DNA from: Colivivens sp963594655
GTDB taxonomy: Bacteria; Bacteroidota; Bacteroidia; Bacteroidales; Bacteroidaceae
Length of the DNA: 58,746 nucleotides
Assembly (NCBI GenBank): GCA_963594655.1
Contig: CAVBFD010000010.1
Coordinates: 1-58,746, forward strand
Reading direction: 5' to 3'
In this document: positions 35,882-44,835 of the stretch, piece by piece
Position numbering within the stretch: position 1 is the first letter of the stretch
How the letters are laid out: every line of letters starts with the position of its first letter
Program-made: the position numbers and the translations under genes
The notes under the pieces: generated by a model
Database searches by the model: none
Seen by the model: only the letters and a program-made list of their open reading frames with translations
What the model was told of the DNA's origin: nothing

Positions 35882-37081
35882 ATGAAAATACTTGTATTAA
35901 ACTGTGGCAGCAGTTCCATTAAATATGCCCTCTATGACATGACGGACAAGTCGGTAATCACATCCGGCGGCATAGAGAAAATCGGTCTGCCCGACTCTTT
36001 CATCAAAATCAAGTACAACGGCAAGAAGACTCAGATCAGTCAGCCTATAGCTGAACACACCGCCGGAGTGGAGTTCATCTTCAAGTGCCTCACCACTGGA
36101 GAGACAGCCGTACTGAAGTCCTTGGACGAGATTGACGCTGTAGGTCACCGTATGGTTCACGGAGGGGAGAAGTTCAACAAGAGTGTGGTTCTGAACGATG
36201 AGGTGATGAAGGTGTTCGAGAGCTGCAACGACCTTGCCCCGCTCCATAACCCGGCCAACATCAAGGGTGTGAACGCAGTGAAGAAGTTCCTGCCCAACGT
36301 GCCTCAGGTGGGAGTGTTCGACACGGCGTTCCATCAGACCATGCCCGACTACGCATATATGTACGCCTTGCCGTACGAGTTGTACAAGGAATACGGAGTG
36401 CGCCGTTACGGTTTCCACGGCACCAGCCACAGATATGTGAGCCAACGTGTGTGCGAGTTCCTCGGAATCAAGCCGGAAGGCACGAAAATCATCACCTGCC
36501 ATATCGGCAACGGAGCGTCAATTACCGCTGTGAAGGACGGCAAGAGTGTGGACACCTCCATGGGACTCACCCCACTGGAAGGCCTTATCATGGGTACACG
36601 CAGCGGCGACATCGACGCGGGTGCAGTCACCTTCCTCATGGAGAAGCTCGGACTTGACACTACCGGCATAAGCAACCTGCTCAACAAGCAGTCGGGTCTT
36701 GCCGGAATCAGTGGCGGTTCAAGTGACTTCCGTGACATACTCGCAGCCATTGAGAGCGGTAACGACCGCGCCCGTCTCGCCAAGGAGATGTACACCTACC
36801 GTATAAGGAAGTATATCGGAGAGTATGCGGCTGCAATGGGTGGAGTGGATGTCATCCTGTTCACCGGTGGTGCCGGCGAGAACCAGTGGGAGGTGCGCGA
36901 GGGCGCGACTAAAGGACTGGAGTTCCTCGGTGTCAGGATTGACAAGGAGAAGAACCACTCAGTGCGCGCCACGGAAGACATTATCAGCACACCCGACAGT
37001 AAGGTCACAGTCTGTGTCATCCCTACCGACGAGGAACTGATGATCGCATCCGACACACTCACTCTGGTCAAGGGTTGCTGA
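35882..37081 (+). CDS. ackA: Acetate kinase
   Basis: A 399-residue protein from the ATG at 35882 (MKILVLNCGSSSIKYAL). Signatures are NCGSSSIKY, GHRMVHGGEKF, FDTAFHQTMPDYAYMYALP, GFHGTSHRYVS and GTRSGDIDAGAV. It makes ATP and acetate from acetyl phosphate in fermentation. The upstream frame to 35846 overlaps the pta stop and is not needed. A strong bidirectional hairpin follows. Confidence 0.98.
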   Translation: MKILVLNCGSSSIKYALYDMTDKSVITSGGIEKIGLPDSFIKIKYNGKKTQISQPIAEHTAGVEFIFKCLTTGETAVLKSLDEIDAVGHRMVHGGEKFNKSVVLNDEVMKVFESCNDLAPLHNPANIKGVNAVKKFLPNVPQVGVFDTAFHQTMPDYAYMYALPYELYKEYGVRRYGFHGTSHRYVSQRVCEFLGIKPEGTKIITCHIGNGASITAVKDGKSVDTSMGLTPLEGLIMGTRSGDIDAGAVTFLMEKLGLDTTGISNLLNKQSGLAGISGGSSDFRDILAAIESGNDRARLAKEMYTYRIRKYIGEYAAAMGGVDVILFTGGAGENQWEVREGATKGLEFLGVRIDKEKNHSVRATEDIISTPDSKVTVCVIPTDEELMIASDTLTLVKGC

Positions 37082-37105
37082 GGCGGTGTCCTGACCCACA
37101 AGACC

Positions 37106-37159
37106 AAGCGTGCCATCTTCGCTTTCACATCCATGGTGAAGCGGAAGATGGCACGCTTT
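37106..37159 (+). terminator. Bidirectional terminator between ackA and ABC-F gene
   Basis: A perfect 15-bp stem (37106-37120 with 37144-37158), extended by GCTTTCAC pairing with GTGAAGC, follows the ackA stop. It separates ackA from the convergent ABC-F gene at 37185. A short TTTCGTTT tail follows the plus-strand stem. Confidence 0.7.
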
Positions 37160-37184
37160 CGTTTACCGGAAGACCGTCACCGGC

Positions 37185-38972
37185 CTACCCTGAGACCTGC
37201 TCGCCCAACCGTTCCCATTCGTCTACAGCGTCCGACAGTTGTTTCTGCAGTTGGGTGTATCTCTCCACCAGTTGCATGTCGTTCTTCTCCGCCAGAGTCT
37301 TCTCCACCTCCGCCAGTTCCGTCTCCAACCGTTCTACCCTGTCCTCGCACTCCTTCAATGCCTTCTCAGCCCTTGCCTTGGCCTTAGCCTCAGCCTTCTG
37401 CTGTTCGTACGACAGGATGCGCTTCTGTTTGGCTTCATCAGCGGAAGCCGTGTCAGCGGTCTTCTGCTTAGGCGCGGAGTCGGTCTCCCTCACCGTATGC
37501 ACAGATATGCTGCTCTTCTCTATCGGTTCGAACACCTTCCTGTCCTTGAACATATACACACGGTCCACCAGTCCGTCGAGGAACGCGCGGTCGTGGCTCA
37601 CGATGATGGCGGTGCCGTCGAAATCACGTATCGCGTTCTTCAGCACATCCTTCGACTGCATGTCAAGGTGGTTGGTAGGCTCATCGAGGATAAGGAGGTT
37701 CACAGGCTGCAACAACAGTTGAATCATCGCCAGACGGCTCCGTTCACCGCCCGACAGCACCTTCACATACTTGTCGCTTGCCTCCCCGCCGAACATGAAA
37801 GCGCCGAGCAGGTCACGCACCTTGGTGCGCATGTCCCCGGTGGCCACCCTGTCTATCGTGTCAAACACCGTTATGTCACCGTCCAACAACTGTGCCTGGT
37901 TCTGCGCGAAATAGCCTATCTGCACGTTATGTCCTATCTTCAGAAGTCCGTCATATGGAATCTGTCCCATGATACACTTCACGAGTGTGGACTTACCCTC
38001 TCCGTTGTTGCCCATGAAAGCGACTTTCTCGCCCCTCTTGATGGTAAGGTTCACATGGTCGAACACCACATGCTGTCCATACGCCTTCCTCACCTCGTCA
38101 CATATCACAGGGTAGTCGCCACTGCGCTGGCACGGAGGGAACTTGAGGCGCAGCAGGGCTGTATCCACCTGGTCCACCTCAATGGGAACAATCTTCTCCA
38201 ACTGTTTGATGCGGCTCTGCACCTGGTTGGACTTGGTGGGCTTGTACCTGAACTTCTCTATAAAGTCCTTTATGTCCGCTATCTCCTTCTGCTGGTTCTC
38301 ATACGCCCGCAGTTGCTGTTCCCTACGCTCGTCACGCAGTTTCACGTACTCGTCGTACTTCACCTTATAGTCATTGATGTGTCCGCAGGTAATCTCGATA
38401 GTACGTGTTGTCGTGTTGTTGACGAAAGCCCGGTCGTGGCTCACAAGCACCACTGCCTTGGCGCCGCTTTGGATGAAACGCTCAAGCCACTGTATGGATC
38501 CGATATCCAGATGGTTGGTAGGCTCGTCGAGCAGCAGCAGGTCGGGTTTGCGCAACAGTATCTTCGCCAGTTCGATACGCATACGCCATCCGCCGGAAAA
38601 CTCACTGGTGGGACGGTCGAAGTCCTCCCTCCTGAATCCCAGACCGGTGAGAGTCTTGTCGATGTCCGCTTTCATCGACCACTCCTCCACATGAGCCTCC
38701 CCGTCGAACGCCTTGGCCGTCTCCTGCTCCAGGGTACATGAGTCACTCAGCACCATAACCTGTGGCAGGTAGCCAATGGTCAGTTCCTTGGGACGCGACA
38801 CCACACCACCGGTAGGCTGTTGCAGTCCGGCTATAATCTTCAACAGGGTTGACTTCCCCGCGCCGTTCTTGCCTACCAGCGCGATACGGTCATTGGGATT
38901 GACCACAAACCCCACATTCTCAAACAGGGGACGCGCCCCGAACTCCACACAAAGGTTCTCGATTGAAACCAT
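37185..38972 (-). CDS. ABC-F family ATPase (Uup/YdiF-like)
   Basis: A 595-residue cytoplasmic protein with two ABC domains and no membrane spans. Walker A sites are GKNGAGKSTLLK near residue 36 and GNNGEGKSTLVK near 345; signature motifs are FSGGWRMR and LSGGERSR. The linker between domains contains the Arg/Lys-rich segment of ABC-F factors, and the last about 75 residues form a coiled coil (EQQKAEAKAKARAEK onward). ABC-F proteins act on ribosomes in translation or antibiotic protection; which role applies here is unclear. It is 40 bp downstream of argD and may be in its transcript. Confidence 0.93.
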   Translation of the reverse strand: MVSIENLCVEFGARPLFENVGFVVNPNDRIALVGKNGAGKSTLLKIIAGLQQPTGGVVSRPKELTIGYLPQVMVLSDSCTLEQETAKAFDGEAHVEEWSMKADIDKTLTGLGFRREDFDRPTSEFSGGWRMRIELAKILLRKPDLLLLDEPTNHLDIGSIQWLERFIQSGAKAVVLVSHDRAFVNNTTTRTIEITCGHINDYKVKYDEYVKLRDERREQQLRAYENQQKEIADIKDFIEKFRYKPTKSNQVQSRIKQLEKIVPIEVDQVDTALLRLKFPPCQRSGDYPVICDEVRKAYGQHVVFDHVNLTIKRGEKVAFMGNNGEGKSTLVKCIMGQIPYDGLLKIGHNVQIGYFAQNQAQLLDGDITVFDTIDRVATGDMRTKVRDLLGAFMFGGEASDKYVKVLSGGERSRLAMIQLLLQPVNLLILDEPTNHLDMQSKDVLKNAIRDFDGTAIIVSHDRAFLDGLVDRVYMFKDRKVFEPIEKSSISVHTVRETDSAPKQKTADTASADEAKQKRILSYEQQKAEAKAKARAEKALKECEDRVERLETELAEVEKTLAEKNDMQLVERYTQLQKQLSDAVDEWERLGEQVSG

Positions 38973-39011
38973 TCCTATATCATTTCAGATTAAGAAGGAT
39001 GACCTCCACCG

Positions 39012-40139
39012 TCACAATACCTTCTTGAAACGTTCGATGAAGTCATCCGCCTCAGCCTTCGACAGACACAGAGGGGGCAACAGACGAATCACATTCGTGC
39101 CGCTACAGCCGGTGAAACAATGCTGTTCATGCACCAGTCTGCTCCGTATCTCCTTGTAAGGCACATCCAGTTCGATTCCTATCATCAGACCTTCGCCTCT
39201 CACATCAACCACATGCGGAAGTCTCTCCGCCTTCAGTCGACCGATGAGGTATTCGCCTACCGTGGCGGCGTTCTCCACCAGATGTTCGTCCTCCAGCACA
39301 TCGAGTACAGCCAACGCCGCGGCACATGCCAGATGGTTGCCGCCGAAGGTAGTACCCAACTGACCGTACACAGCCTTGAACTTTGGTGAGATGAGGAGTC
39401 CGCTCATCGGGAAGCCGTTACCGATACCCTTCGCCACAGTAATGAGGTCGGGCTTTATGCCGAGATGCTGGTGGGCGAAGAACTTGCCCGAACGGCCGTA
39501 GCCGCACTGAATCTCGTCGCATACCAGAACCGTGTCGTGCGCCTCGCACAATGCGCTCAGTCCCTGCATGAAGTCCTTGTCCGCCATACGTATGCCGCCC
39601 ACACCCTGGATGCACTCTACGATACAGGCACACACGTCGTCCTTCTCAATCTCCTTCTTCCATGCCTCCAGGTCGTTCAACGGAAGGAACGACACGTGTC
39701 CGTTGTCGTTTATCGGGGCCACAATCTTAGGATTGTCCGTAGACTCCACTGCCAGTGACGTACGTCCGTGGAACGCCTTGCCGGCAGCCAGGACACGTTT
39801 CCGTCCGTTGTGGAACGAAGCCAGCTTCAGGGCGTTCTCGTTCGCCTCCGCACCCGAGTTGATGAGGAAGAGGCTGTAGTCGTCATAGCCGCACGCCCTG
39901 CCCAGTCGCCGCGCCAACTCACGCTGCAACGGATTTATCACTGAATTGCTGTAGAAACCGATCTTGTTCAGTTGTTCTGTCATCTTCTCCACATAATGCG
40001 GATGACAGTGGCCTATACTTATAACGGCATGGCCGCCATACAGGTCCAGATACTCCTGACCCTTGTCGTCCCACACCTTGCATCCCTTTCCTTTTTCTAT
40101 CGCAATGTCAAAAAGTGGATAAACATCAAATAACTGCAT
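39012..40139 (-). CDS. argD: Acetylornithine (or succinylornithine) aminotransferase
   Basis: A 375-residue PLP enzyme of aminotransferase class III from the ATG at 40139 (MQLFDVYPLFDI). Motifs include LFINSGAEANENALKLA, VCDEIQCGYGRSGKFF with the PLP Asp, and the lysine in TVAKGIGNGFPMSG. It converts N-acyl-glutamate semialdehyde to N-acyl-ornithine. In Bacteroides the arginine pathway uses N-succinyl intermediates, so the substrate may be succinylornithine. It follows argC by 36 bp. Confidence 0.95.
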   Translation of the reverse strand: MQLFDVYPLFDIAIEKGKGCKVWDDKGQEYLDLYGGHAVISIGHCHPHYVEKMTEQLNKIGFYSNSVINPLQRELARRLGRACGYDDYSLFLINSGAEANENALKLASFHNGRKRVLAAGKAFHGRTSLAVESTDNPKIVAPINDNGHVSFLPLNDLEAWKKEIEKDDVCACIVECIQGVGGIRMADKDFMQGLSALCEAHDTVLVCDEIQCGYGRSGKFFAHQHLGIKPDLITVAKGIGNGFPMSGLLISPKFKAVYGQLGTTFGGNHLACAAALAVLDVLEDEHLVENAATVGEYLIGRLKAERLPHVVDVRGEGLMIGIELDVPYKEIRSRLVHEQHCFTGCSGTNVIRLLPPLCLSKAEADDFIERFKKVL

Positions 40140-40175
40140 AACCCTATTTTGTATCAAATCATTTTACCTTATTGA

Positions 40176-41186
40176 TTAAAACGCGCTCGCCTTCAGCCTG
40201 AGTCCTTCCGTCTCGTCGAGTCCGAACATCAGGTTCATGTTCTGCACCGCCTGTCCCACTGCTCCCTTGAGCAGGTTGTCGATGACAGAAGTGACGACCA
40301 GTTTCTTGCCGAACCGGTCCACATGCACAAGAGCCTTGTTGGTGTTGACCACCTGCTTCAGGTCCACCTGCCTGTCCGAATAATGGGTGAACGCGGCCTC
40401 CTTATAGAAGTCCTTGTACAGTTCCGCCACATCCACGTCCGCAGAGTCAAGCCGCACGACCTCCGTGCAGAAGATGCCGCGTGGGAAGTCGCCACGGAAC
40501 GGCACGAAGTCCACTGTCACGCCCTCCGTGTCAAACCCCTCGTCCAAAGTGTCGATGACCTTAGGTGTGTCCGCGGGACGGAGCTCGTTAAGTGACTGTG
40601 TTATCTCATGGAGATGCTGGTGGGTGAACACCTTATAGACACTCATGTTGTCCGTCCTCCAGGAGAAGTGGGTGGTAGCCCCCGGCTTTTGTCCCGCACC
40701 GGTAGAACCGGTTATGGCACTCACATTCACGTCTTGGGTCAACAGTCCCGCCTTTGCCAACGGGAGCAGTCCCAGTTGCACCGCAGTGGCGAAGCAACCC
40801 GGATTGGCGAGGTGTGCGCACTCACGAATCTCCCCACGGTGTATCTCCGGCAAGCCATACACGAAGTCATGACCGCCCTTGATACGGAAGTCCTGCGCCA
40901 TATCTATAATCTTCACGTTCTCCGGGACAGCGTTCTCCTTCAGGAACGCCTCACTCTTTCCGTGACCGAAGCAGAAGAACAGCACGTCAACCTTGTCAAA
41001 AGGCTTGGCGTCGGTAAACTCCAGATCCGTCTCCCCTATCAGTCCCTCATGGACATCATATACCTTGTTGCCGGCGTTCGACTCGCTGTTGGCAAACACG
41101 ATTTCCACTGACGGATGGTTGACCAACAGACGGATAAGCTCACCGCCCGTGTATCCGGCGGCTCCAAGGATTCCTACTCTCACCAT
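40176..41186 (-). CDS. argC: N-acyl-gamma-glutamyl-phosphate reductase
   Basis: A 336-residue protein with the N-terminal Rossmann motif GILGAAGYTGGELIRLLV and the catalytic cysteine in NPGCFATAVQLG near residue 130, followed by the conserved STGAGQKP region. It reduces N-acyl-glutamyl phosphate to the semialdehyde using NADPH. It overlaps neither neighbour and starts 3 bp after the argG stop, so it is in the same operon. Confidence 0.96.
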   Translation of the reverse strand: MVRVGILGAAGYTGGELIRLLVNHPSVEIVFANSESNAGNKVYDVHEGLIGETDLEFTDAKPFDKVDVLFFCFGHGKSEAFLKENAVPENVKIIDMAQDFRIKGGHDFVYGLPEIHRGEIRECAHLANPGCFATAVQLGLLPLAKAGLLTQDVNVSAITGSTGAGQKPGATTHFSWRTDNMSVYKVFTHQHLHEITQSLNELRPADTPKVIDTLDEGFDTEGVTVDFVPFRGDFPRGIFCTEVVRLDSADVDVAELYKDFYKEAAFTHYSDRQVDLKQVVNTNKALVHVDRFGKKLVVTSVIDNLLKGAVGQAVQNMNLMFGLDETEGLRLKASAF

Positions 41187-41189
41187 CCC

Positions 41190-42395
41190 TTATCTCCTTT
41201 CGTCAGGGTGTGCGAGATAGTAGGCGCGGAGAGCGGTGGAAGTGACCTTGATGAATCCCTTCGCGTCCTCACTGCTCCAAGCCTTGGCAGTCTCACCATA
41301 TTCACCGAGTTTATTCTTCACGAGGTCATTCGGAGAGTCCACACCCACAGTCTGGAACATGAGCGGACGCAGTTCGAGCGTCACCTCACCTGTCACGTTA
41401 CGCTGTGAGCTGGAGAGCATCGCCTCCATGTCGGGCATGACCGGTTCGAGATACTGGCTCTCATGCAGGAACATGCCGTACCATGTACCTATCTGGTCTT
41501 TCCAGTACTGCTGCCACTTCGACAGGGTGAACTTCTCAAGGAAGCGGTGCGCACCGATGATAAGCATCGGTGCGGCAGCCTCAAAGCCCACACGTCCCTT
41601 TATACCTATTATAGTGTCGCCCACATGACAGTCGCGGCCAATGCCGTAAGCCGCGCCTATCTCCTCGACTGCCTGGATGGCTTTTATCTTGTCATCATAG
41701 CGGGTGCCGTTGACCGACACAATCTCACCCTTCTCGAAACCAATCTTGAGTGTTTCCGGTCCTTCCTTGGTAGGATGTTTCAGGTAAGCCGACTCAGGCA
41801 AGCCCTGTGTCGAGTCGAGAATCTCACCGCCACAGATACTGGTACCCCACAGTCCCACGTTATAGCTGTACTTCAACTTGGCGAAGTCAGCGGAGAAGCC
41901 GTTCTTGTTGAGATAGTCAATCTCCTCCTGACGGCTCAAGTTCCCGTCACGTGTGAGTGTGATGATCTCCGTGCCTGGGGCCATGACGAGGAACGTCATG
42001 TCGAAACGTATCTGGTCGTTGCCCGCGCCGGTACTTCCGTGGGCGATGGCGTCCGCGCCAATCTCCTTGGCATAACGCGCGATGGCGAGAGCCTGGAATA
42101 TGCGTTCCGAGCTGACAGATATAGGGTAACAGTTGTTGCGCAACACATTGCCGTATATCATATACTTCAGGCTCTTCTCATAGTACTCGTGTGTCACGTC
42201 GAGGGTGACATACTTCGTCGCGCCCAACTTATAGGCGTTCTCCTCATTGGTCTTCAACTGTTCCGCGCTGAATCCGCCTGTGTTGGCACACGCAGCATGA
42301 ACCTCATATCCCTTTTCCTTTGCAAGATACATCACAGTGTAGGATGTATCCAAGCCACCGCTGAAAGCGACTACAACCTTTTTCTTCTTATCCAT
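41190..42395 (-). CDS. argG: Argininosuccinate synthase
   Basis: A 401-residue ATP-dependent enzyme that joins citrulline and aspartate. The PP-loop AFSGGLDTSYTVMYLA is near the N-terminus, and HGSTGAGNDQIRFD and GRDCHVGDTIIGIKGR are family motifs. It is cytoplasmic. It follows the GNAT gene by 54 bp and precedes argC by 3 bp. Confidence 0.97.
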   Translation of the reverse strand: MDKKKKVVVAFSGGLDTSYTVMYLAKEKGYEVHAACANTGGFSAEQLKTNEENAYKLGATKYVTLDVTHEYYEKSLKYMIYGNVLRNNCYPISVSSERIFQALAIARYAKEIGADAIAHGSTGAGNDQIRFDMTFLVMAPGTEIITLTRDGNLSRQEEIDYLNKNGFSADFAKLKYSYNVGLWGTSICGGEILDSTQGLPESAYLKHPTKEGPETLKIGFEKGEIVSVNGTRYDDKIKAIQAVEEIGAAYGIGRDCHVGDTIIGIKGRVGFEAAAPMLIIGAHRFLEKFTLSKWQQYWKDQIGTWYGMFLHESQYLEPVMPDMEAMLSSSQRNVTGEVTLELRPLMFQTVGVDSPNDLVKNKLGEYGETAKAWSSEDAKGFIKVTSTALRAYYLAHPDERR

Positions 42396-42449
42396 CTTAT
42401 TGTTCTTTTTATTGTATACAATCCGTCAGAGACAGCAGCAAGCCCACGC

Positions 42450-43085
42450 TCACAGCAGTCCCCTCCCCGACATCTCCTTCATGATTTCCTGGAAAATCTC
42501 AATGGGAGTCGGCTCGCCCTTGTGCTTCTCCGGGTCATAAAGCATTCCGGTACAGATACAGAACTTACGGTTCTTCATCTGCAGTATCGGGTAGTTCACG
42601 CACCCTTGGCAACTGCGCCAGAAAGCGTCGTCGTCGGTCAGTTTGTTGAACGACACAGGCACATAGCCCAGCGCCGTGTTCATCTTCATCACAGCGTCAC
42701 CGCTGGTCAGGGAGAAAATCTTGGCGTGAGGCCACCGCACGCGCGCCAAAGTGAACGTATGGTCCTTTATTCGCTTGGATATGTCACGTCCCTGATAGTC
42801 AGGATGGACAATCAGGCCCGAGGTGGTCACGTACGACTTGTTGCCCCACGTCTCTATATAACTGAAACCGGCGAAGCCGTCGCCCAGTTCCGTCTGCCGT
42901 CCAGGGTCAAGCGCAAGGATGGCCTTCCCCTCCTTCATCTTAGTCGCGACATACTCATGTGTACGTTCCGCGATACCTGTACCTCTCTTTCTTGCAGCCT
43001 CACGTATCGTGTCGTTGATAAGGTCCACGTACTTCTCATGTGAGGCGTCAGCCACAATGACTTTTATTCCGTCTGGATATTCCAT
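42450..43085 (-). CDS. GNAT acyltransferase of arginine cluster (candidate N-acylglutamate synthase)
   Basis: A 211-residue GNAT-type protein from the ATG at 43085 (MEYPDGIKV); the TTG at 43103 is weaker. The GNAT acyl-CoA site is seen in VHPDYQGRDISKRIKD near residue 115. A four-Cys stretch (SCQGCVNYPI and NRKFCICTGML) near the C-terminus could bind metal. Its place between argR and argG suggests that it makes N-acetyl- or N-succinyl-glutamate, the first step that lacks a canonical argA or argJ in this window. This is inference from position, not family. Confidence 0.8.
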   Translation of the reverse strand: MEYPDGIKVIVADASHEKYVDLINDTIREAARKRGTGIAERTHEYVATKMKEGKAILALDPGRQTELGDGFAGFSYIETWGNKSYVTTSGLIVHPDYQGRDISKRIKDHTFTLARVRWPHAKIFSLTSGDAVMKMNTALGYVPVSFNKLTDDDAFWRSCQGCVNYPILQMKNRKFCICTGMLYDPEKHKGEPTPIEIFQEIMKEMSGRGLL

Positions 43086-43131
43086 CTCTTTCTGTCTTGG
43101 CAAGTCTTGAATCCTGCCCTACCGTATCTTT

Positions 43132-43602
43132 TTATTTGTTTAAAGTTGTCTCCAATTTCATTCTCATCGTTTCACGCGAGTAGTTCTCCTCAAGAACAAT
43201 CATAATCGTGTCGTCGCCGGCCACGGTGCCTATCACCTCCGGGATGTCGGCATTGTCGATGTCGTAGGCGACACTGCTGGCATAACCGGGACGAGTCTTT
43301 ATCACACAGAGGTTTCCGCTGAAATGGATGGACTGCACACCGTTGTTCAACAGCATCTCCTGTATGGGACGGTGTTCCCTCACCCTGCGGTACATCGTGT
43401 TGTTAGGCAGGATATAGACCGACCGGCCGCTCATCGACGAGGCCTTGGCCACCTTCAGTTGCTTCAGGTCCCTCGACAGGGTGGCCTGAGAGAGGTTGAA
43501 TCCCTCCTGCCGCAATTTCTTGAGCAGGTCATCCTGGGAATACACCTCCTGACTCGACAAAATCAGCCTTATCACTTCCAATCTTGACTCCTTGGTCTCC
43601 AT
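43132..43602 (-). CDS. argR: Arginine repressor ArgR
   Basis: A 156-residue ArgR-type regulator. The winged-helix DNA-binding domain is N-terminal with the SQATLSRDLKQLKVAK recognition helix near residues 38-53. The C-terminal domain has the GTVAGDDTIMIVLEE motif that binds arginine in the hexamer. I prefer the ATG at 43602 (METKESRLEVIRLI) over 43620, since the likely promoter would start transcription only a few bases before 43620. It begins the arg operon and has an imperfect palindrome upstream. Confidence 0.93.
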   Translation of the reverse strand: METKESRLEVIRLILSSQEVYSQDDLLKKLRQEGFNLSQATLSRDLKQLKVAKASSMSGRSVYILPNNTMYRRVREHRPIQEMLLNNGVQSIHFSGNLCVIKTRPGYASSVAYDIDNADIPEVIGTVAGDDTIMIVLEENYSRETMRMKLETTLNK

Positions 43603-43630
43603 TACCGTATAATTATTCATTAAAGGACTG

Positions 43631-43638
43631 CAAAATTA
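43631..43638 (-). promoter_or_regulatory. -7 promoter element of argR operon
   Basis: On the minus strand it reads TAATTTTG followed by CAG, 28 bp before the ATG at 43602. The palindrome at 43658-43716 begins 19 bp further upstream. Confidence 0.6.
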
Positions 43639-43657
43639 GGAAAAACCACACAAACGG

Positions 43658-43716
43658 CAATGGGTTTTATGCATTTTATTCAACCATCTGATGAATAAGA
43701 TGCATAAAACCCATTG
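43658..43716. promoter_or_regulatory. 25-bp inverted repeat, possible ArgR operator or lpxH terminator
   Basis: Arms at 43658-43682 and 43692-43716 are complementary over 25 positions with one mismatch, and the loop is 9 nt. Each arm contains TGCAT with a nearby TGAAT/ATTCA, resembling half of an ARG box, though the spacing is one base shorter than the E. coli consensus. It lies between the lpxH stop (43727) and the argR promoter, so an lpxH terminator is an alternative, although no T-run follows. Confidence 0.6.
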
Positions 43717-43726
43717 TTTGAGTACT

Positions 43727-44488
43727 TCAGAGTTCAGTCTCCCCCTCGACATAATTGCCTGTCACGAACGTGGTGCCGTCGAAGGACGCATAGGTGAACA
43801 GACTGTACCACTCGCCCAGAATCACCACACGGCAGTCGTGGTCAATCATCAGGTCGAGCTCGATATGCCTGTGTCCGAATATGAAATAGTTGACTCCTGG
43901 GTGCGACGCGAGATACCGCTTCGCGAACACCACAAGGTTCTCCCCGTTTTCTCCCTTATACGGATCATCGCCGGCCTTGTGTTTTTCCCTGCTGCTCTTC
44001 GCCCAGTTGAGTCCGAAATCCATGAACAGATTGGGATGGACGGCGCGCGCCAGACGCTGCAACGCCTTGTTGCGGAAGCACCAGAACATGAAACGCCCCA
44101 TGTAGTCGCGCCTGTCCACGTCCATGGTGTGTCCGTGGGCAAGGTAGAACTCCTTGCCGTAAATCTCCAGCAGACACGGTTCCCTGTGTATGGTCACACC
44201 GCACTCCGTCTCCAGATAGCCGGTCATCCACATGTCGTGGTTGCCGGTGAAGTAATGCACCTCCACCCCCAAGTCGGTCAGTTCACTCAGTTTCCCGAGG
44301 AAACGGGTGTAGCCCTTCGGTACCACCTCCTTATACTCGAACCAGAAGTCGAACATGTCGCCGAGCAGGTACACCGCCTCCGCCTTGTGCTTTATCGAGT
44401 CGAGAAACCTGACGAGCCTGCGTTCCTGCGTCCTCCTGTGTTCGAGGGCGCGGCTTCCCAGATGCGCGTCTGACAAAAAATAAACCAT
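43727..44488 (-). CDS. lpxH: UDP-2,3-diacylglucosamine diphosphatase
   Basis: A 253-residue metallophosphoesterase. Its metal motifs are FLSDAHLG at the N-terminus, GDMFDFWFEY near residue 43, TGNHDMWM near residue 80, GHTMDVD, and FGHRHIELD near 195. LpxH hydrolyses UDP-diacylglucosamine to lipid X in lipid A synthesis at the inner membrane. It is 35 bp downstream of the DUF59 gene and may be co-transcribed with it. Confidence 0.93.
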   Translation of the reverse strand: MVYFLSDAHLGSRALEHRRTQERRLVRFLDSIKHKAEAVYLLGDMFDFWFEYKEVVPKGYTRFLGKLSELTDLGVEVHYFTGNHDMWMTGYLETECGVTIHREPCLLEIYGKEFYLAHGHTMDVDRRDYMGRFMFWCFRNKALQRLARAVHPNLFMDFGLNWAKSSREKHKAGDDPYKGENGENLVVFAKRYLASHPGVNYFIFGHRHIELDLMIDHDCRVVILGEWYSLFTYASFDGTTFVTGNYVEGETEL

Positions 44489-44523
44489 AGTCTGTTGATT
44501 TTATTAGCGAAACCACATAAACA

Positions 44524-44835
44524 CTACATGAACCCCAAGTCGAGCTTTGCCTCGTCACTCATCATGTCCTTGTTCCATTCCGGCTCGTACACGATGTCCA
44601 CATTCACACTCTTGACCCCGTCGATGGAACCCACCTTCTGGTTGATGTCCTCCACGATGAAGTCCGCGGCGGGACAGGAGGGGGCGGTAAGGGTCATCTC
44701 AATGCTGACCGCACAGTCGTCCGACACGTCAATCCTGTATATCAGACCGAGGTCATACACGTTCACCGGAATCTCCGGGTCGAAGACGGTCTTGAGCATC
44801 TTGACCGTCTCCACTTCTATGTCATATTTTTCCAT
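44524..44835 (-). CDS. DUF59/SufT-type metal-sulfur cluster assembly protein
   Basis: A 103-residue protein from the ATG at 44835 (MEKYDIEVETVKML); the alternative start at 44844 adds three residues. DUF59 motif: DPEIPVNVYDLGLIY near residues 20-34 and TLTAPSCPAAD near 60, with the Cys of the family. Such proteins assist iron-sulfur cluster assembly (SufT/PaaD). The first codons overlap the radC stop by 14 bp. A TAGTTTTG element on the minus strand at 44842-44849 could start a separate transcript. Confidence 0.88.
   Translation of the reverse strand: MEKYDIEVETVKMLKTVFDPEIPVNVYDLGLIYRIDVSDDCAVSIEMTLTAPSCPAADFIVEDINQKVGSIDGVKSVNVDIVYEPEWNKDMMSDEAKLDLGFM

Noticed and set aside
37239..38741. 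500-codon open frame antisense to the ABC-F gene
   Set aside because: Shadow of the ABC-F frame; Walker and signature motifs are on the minus strand.
41463..43043. 526-codon open frame antisense to argG and the GNAT gene
   Set aside because: Same reasoning: it runs opposite to well-supported coding regions and shows no family signature.
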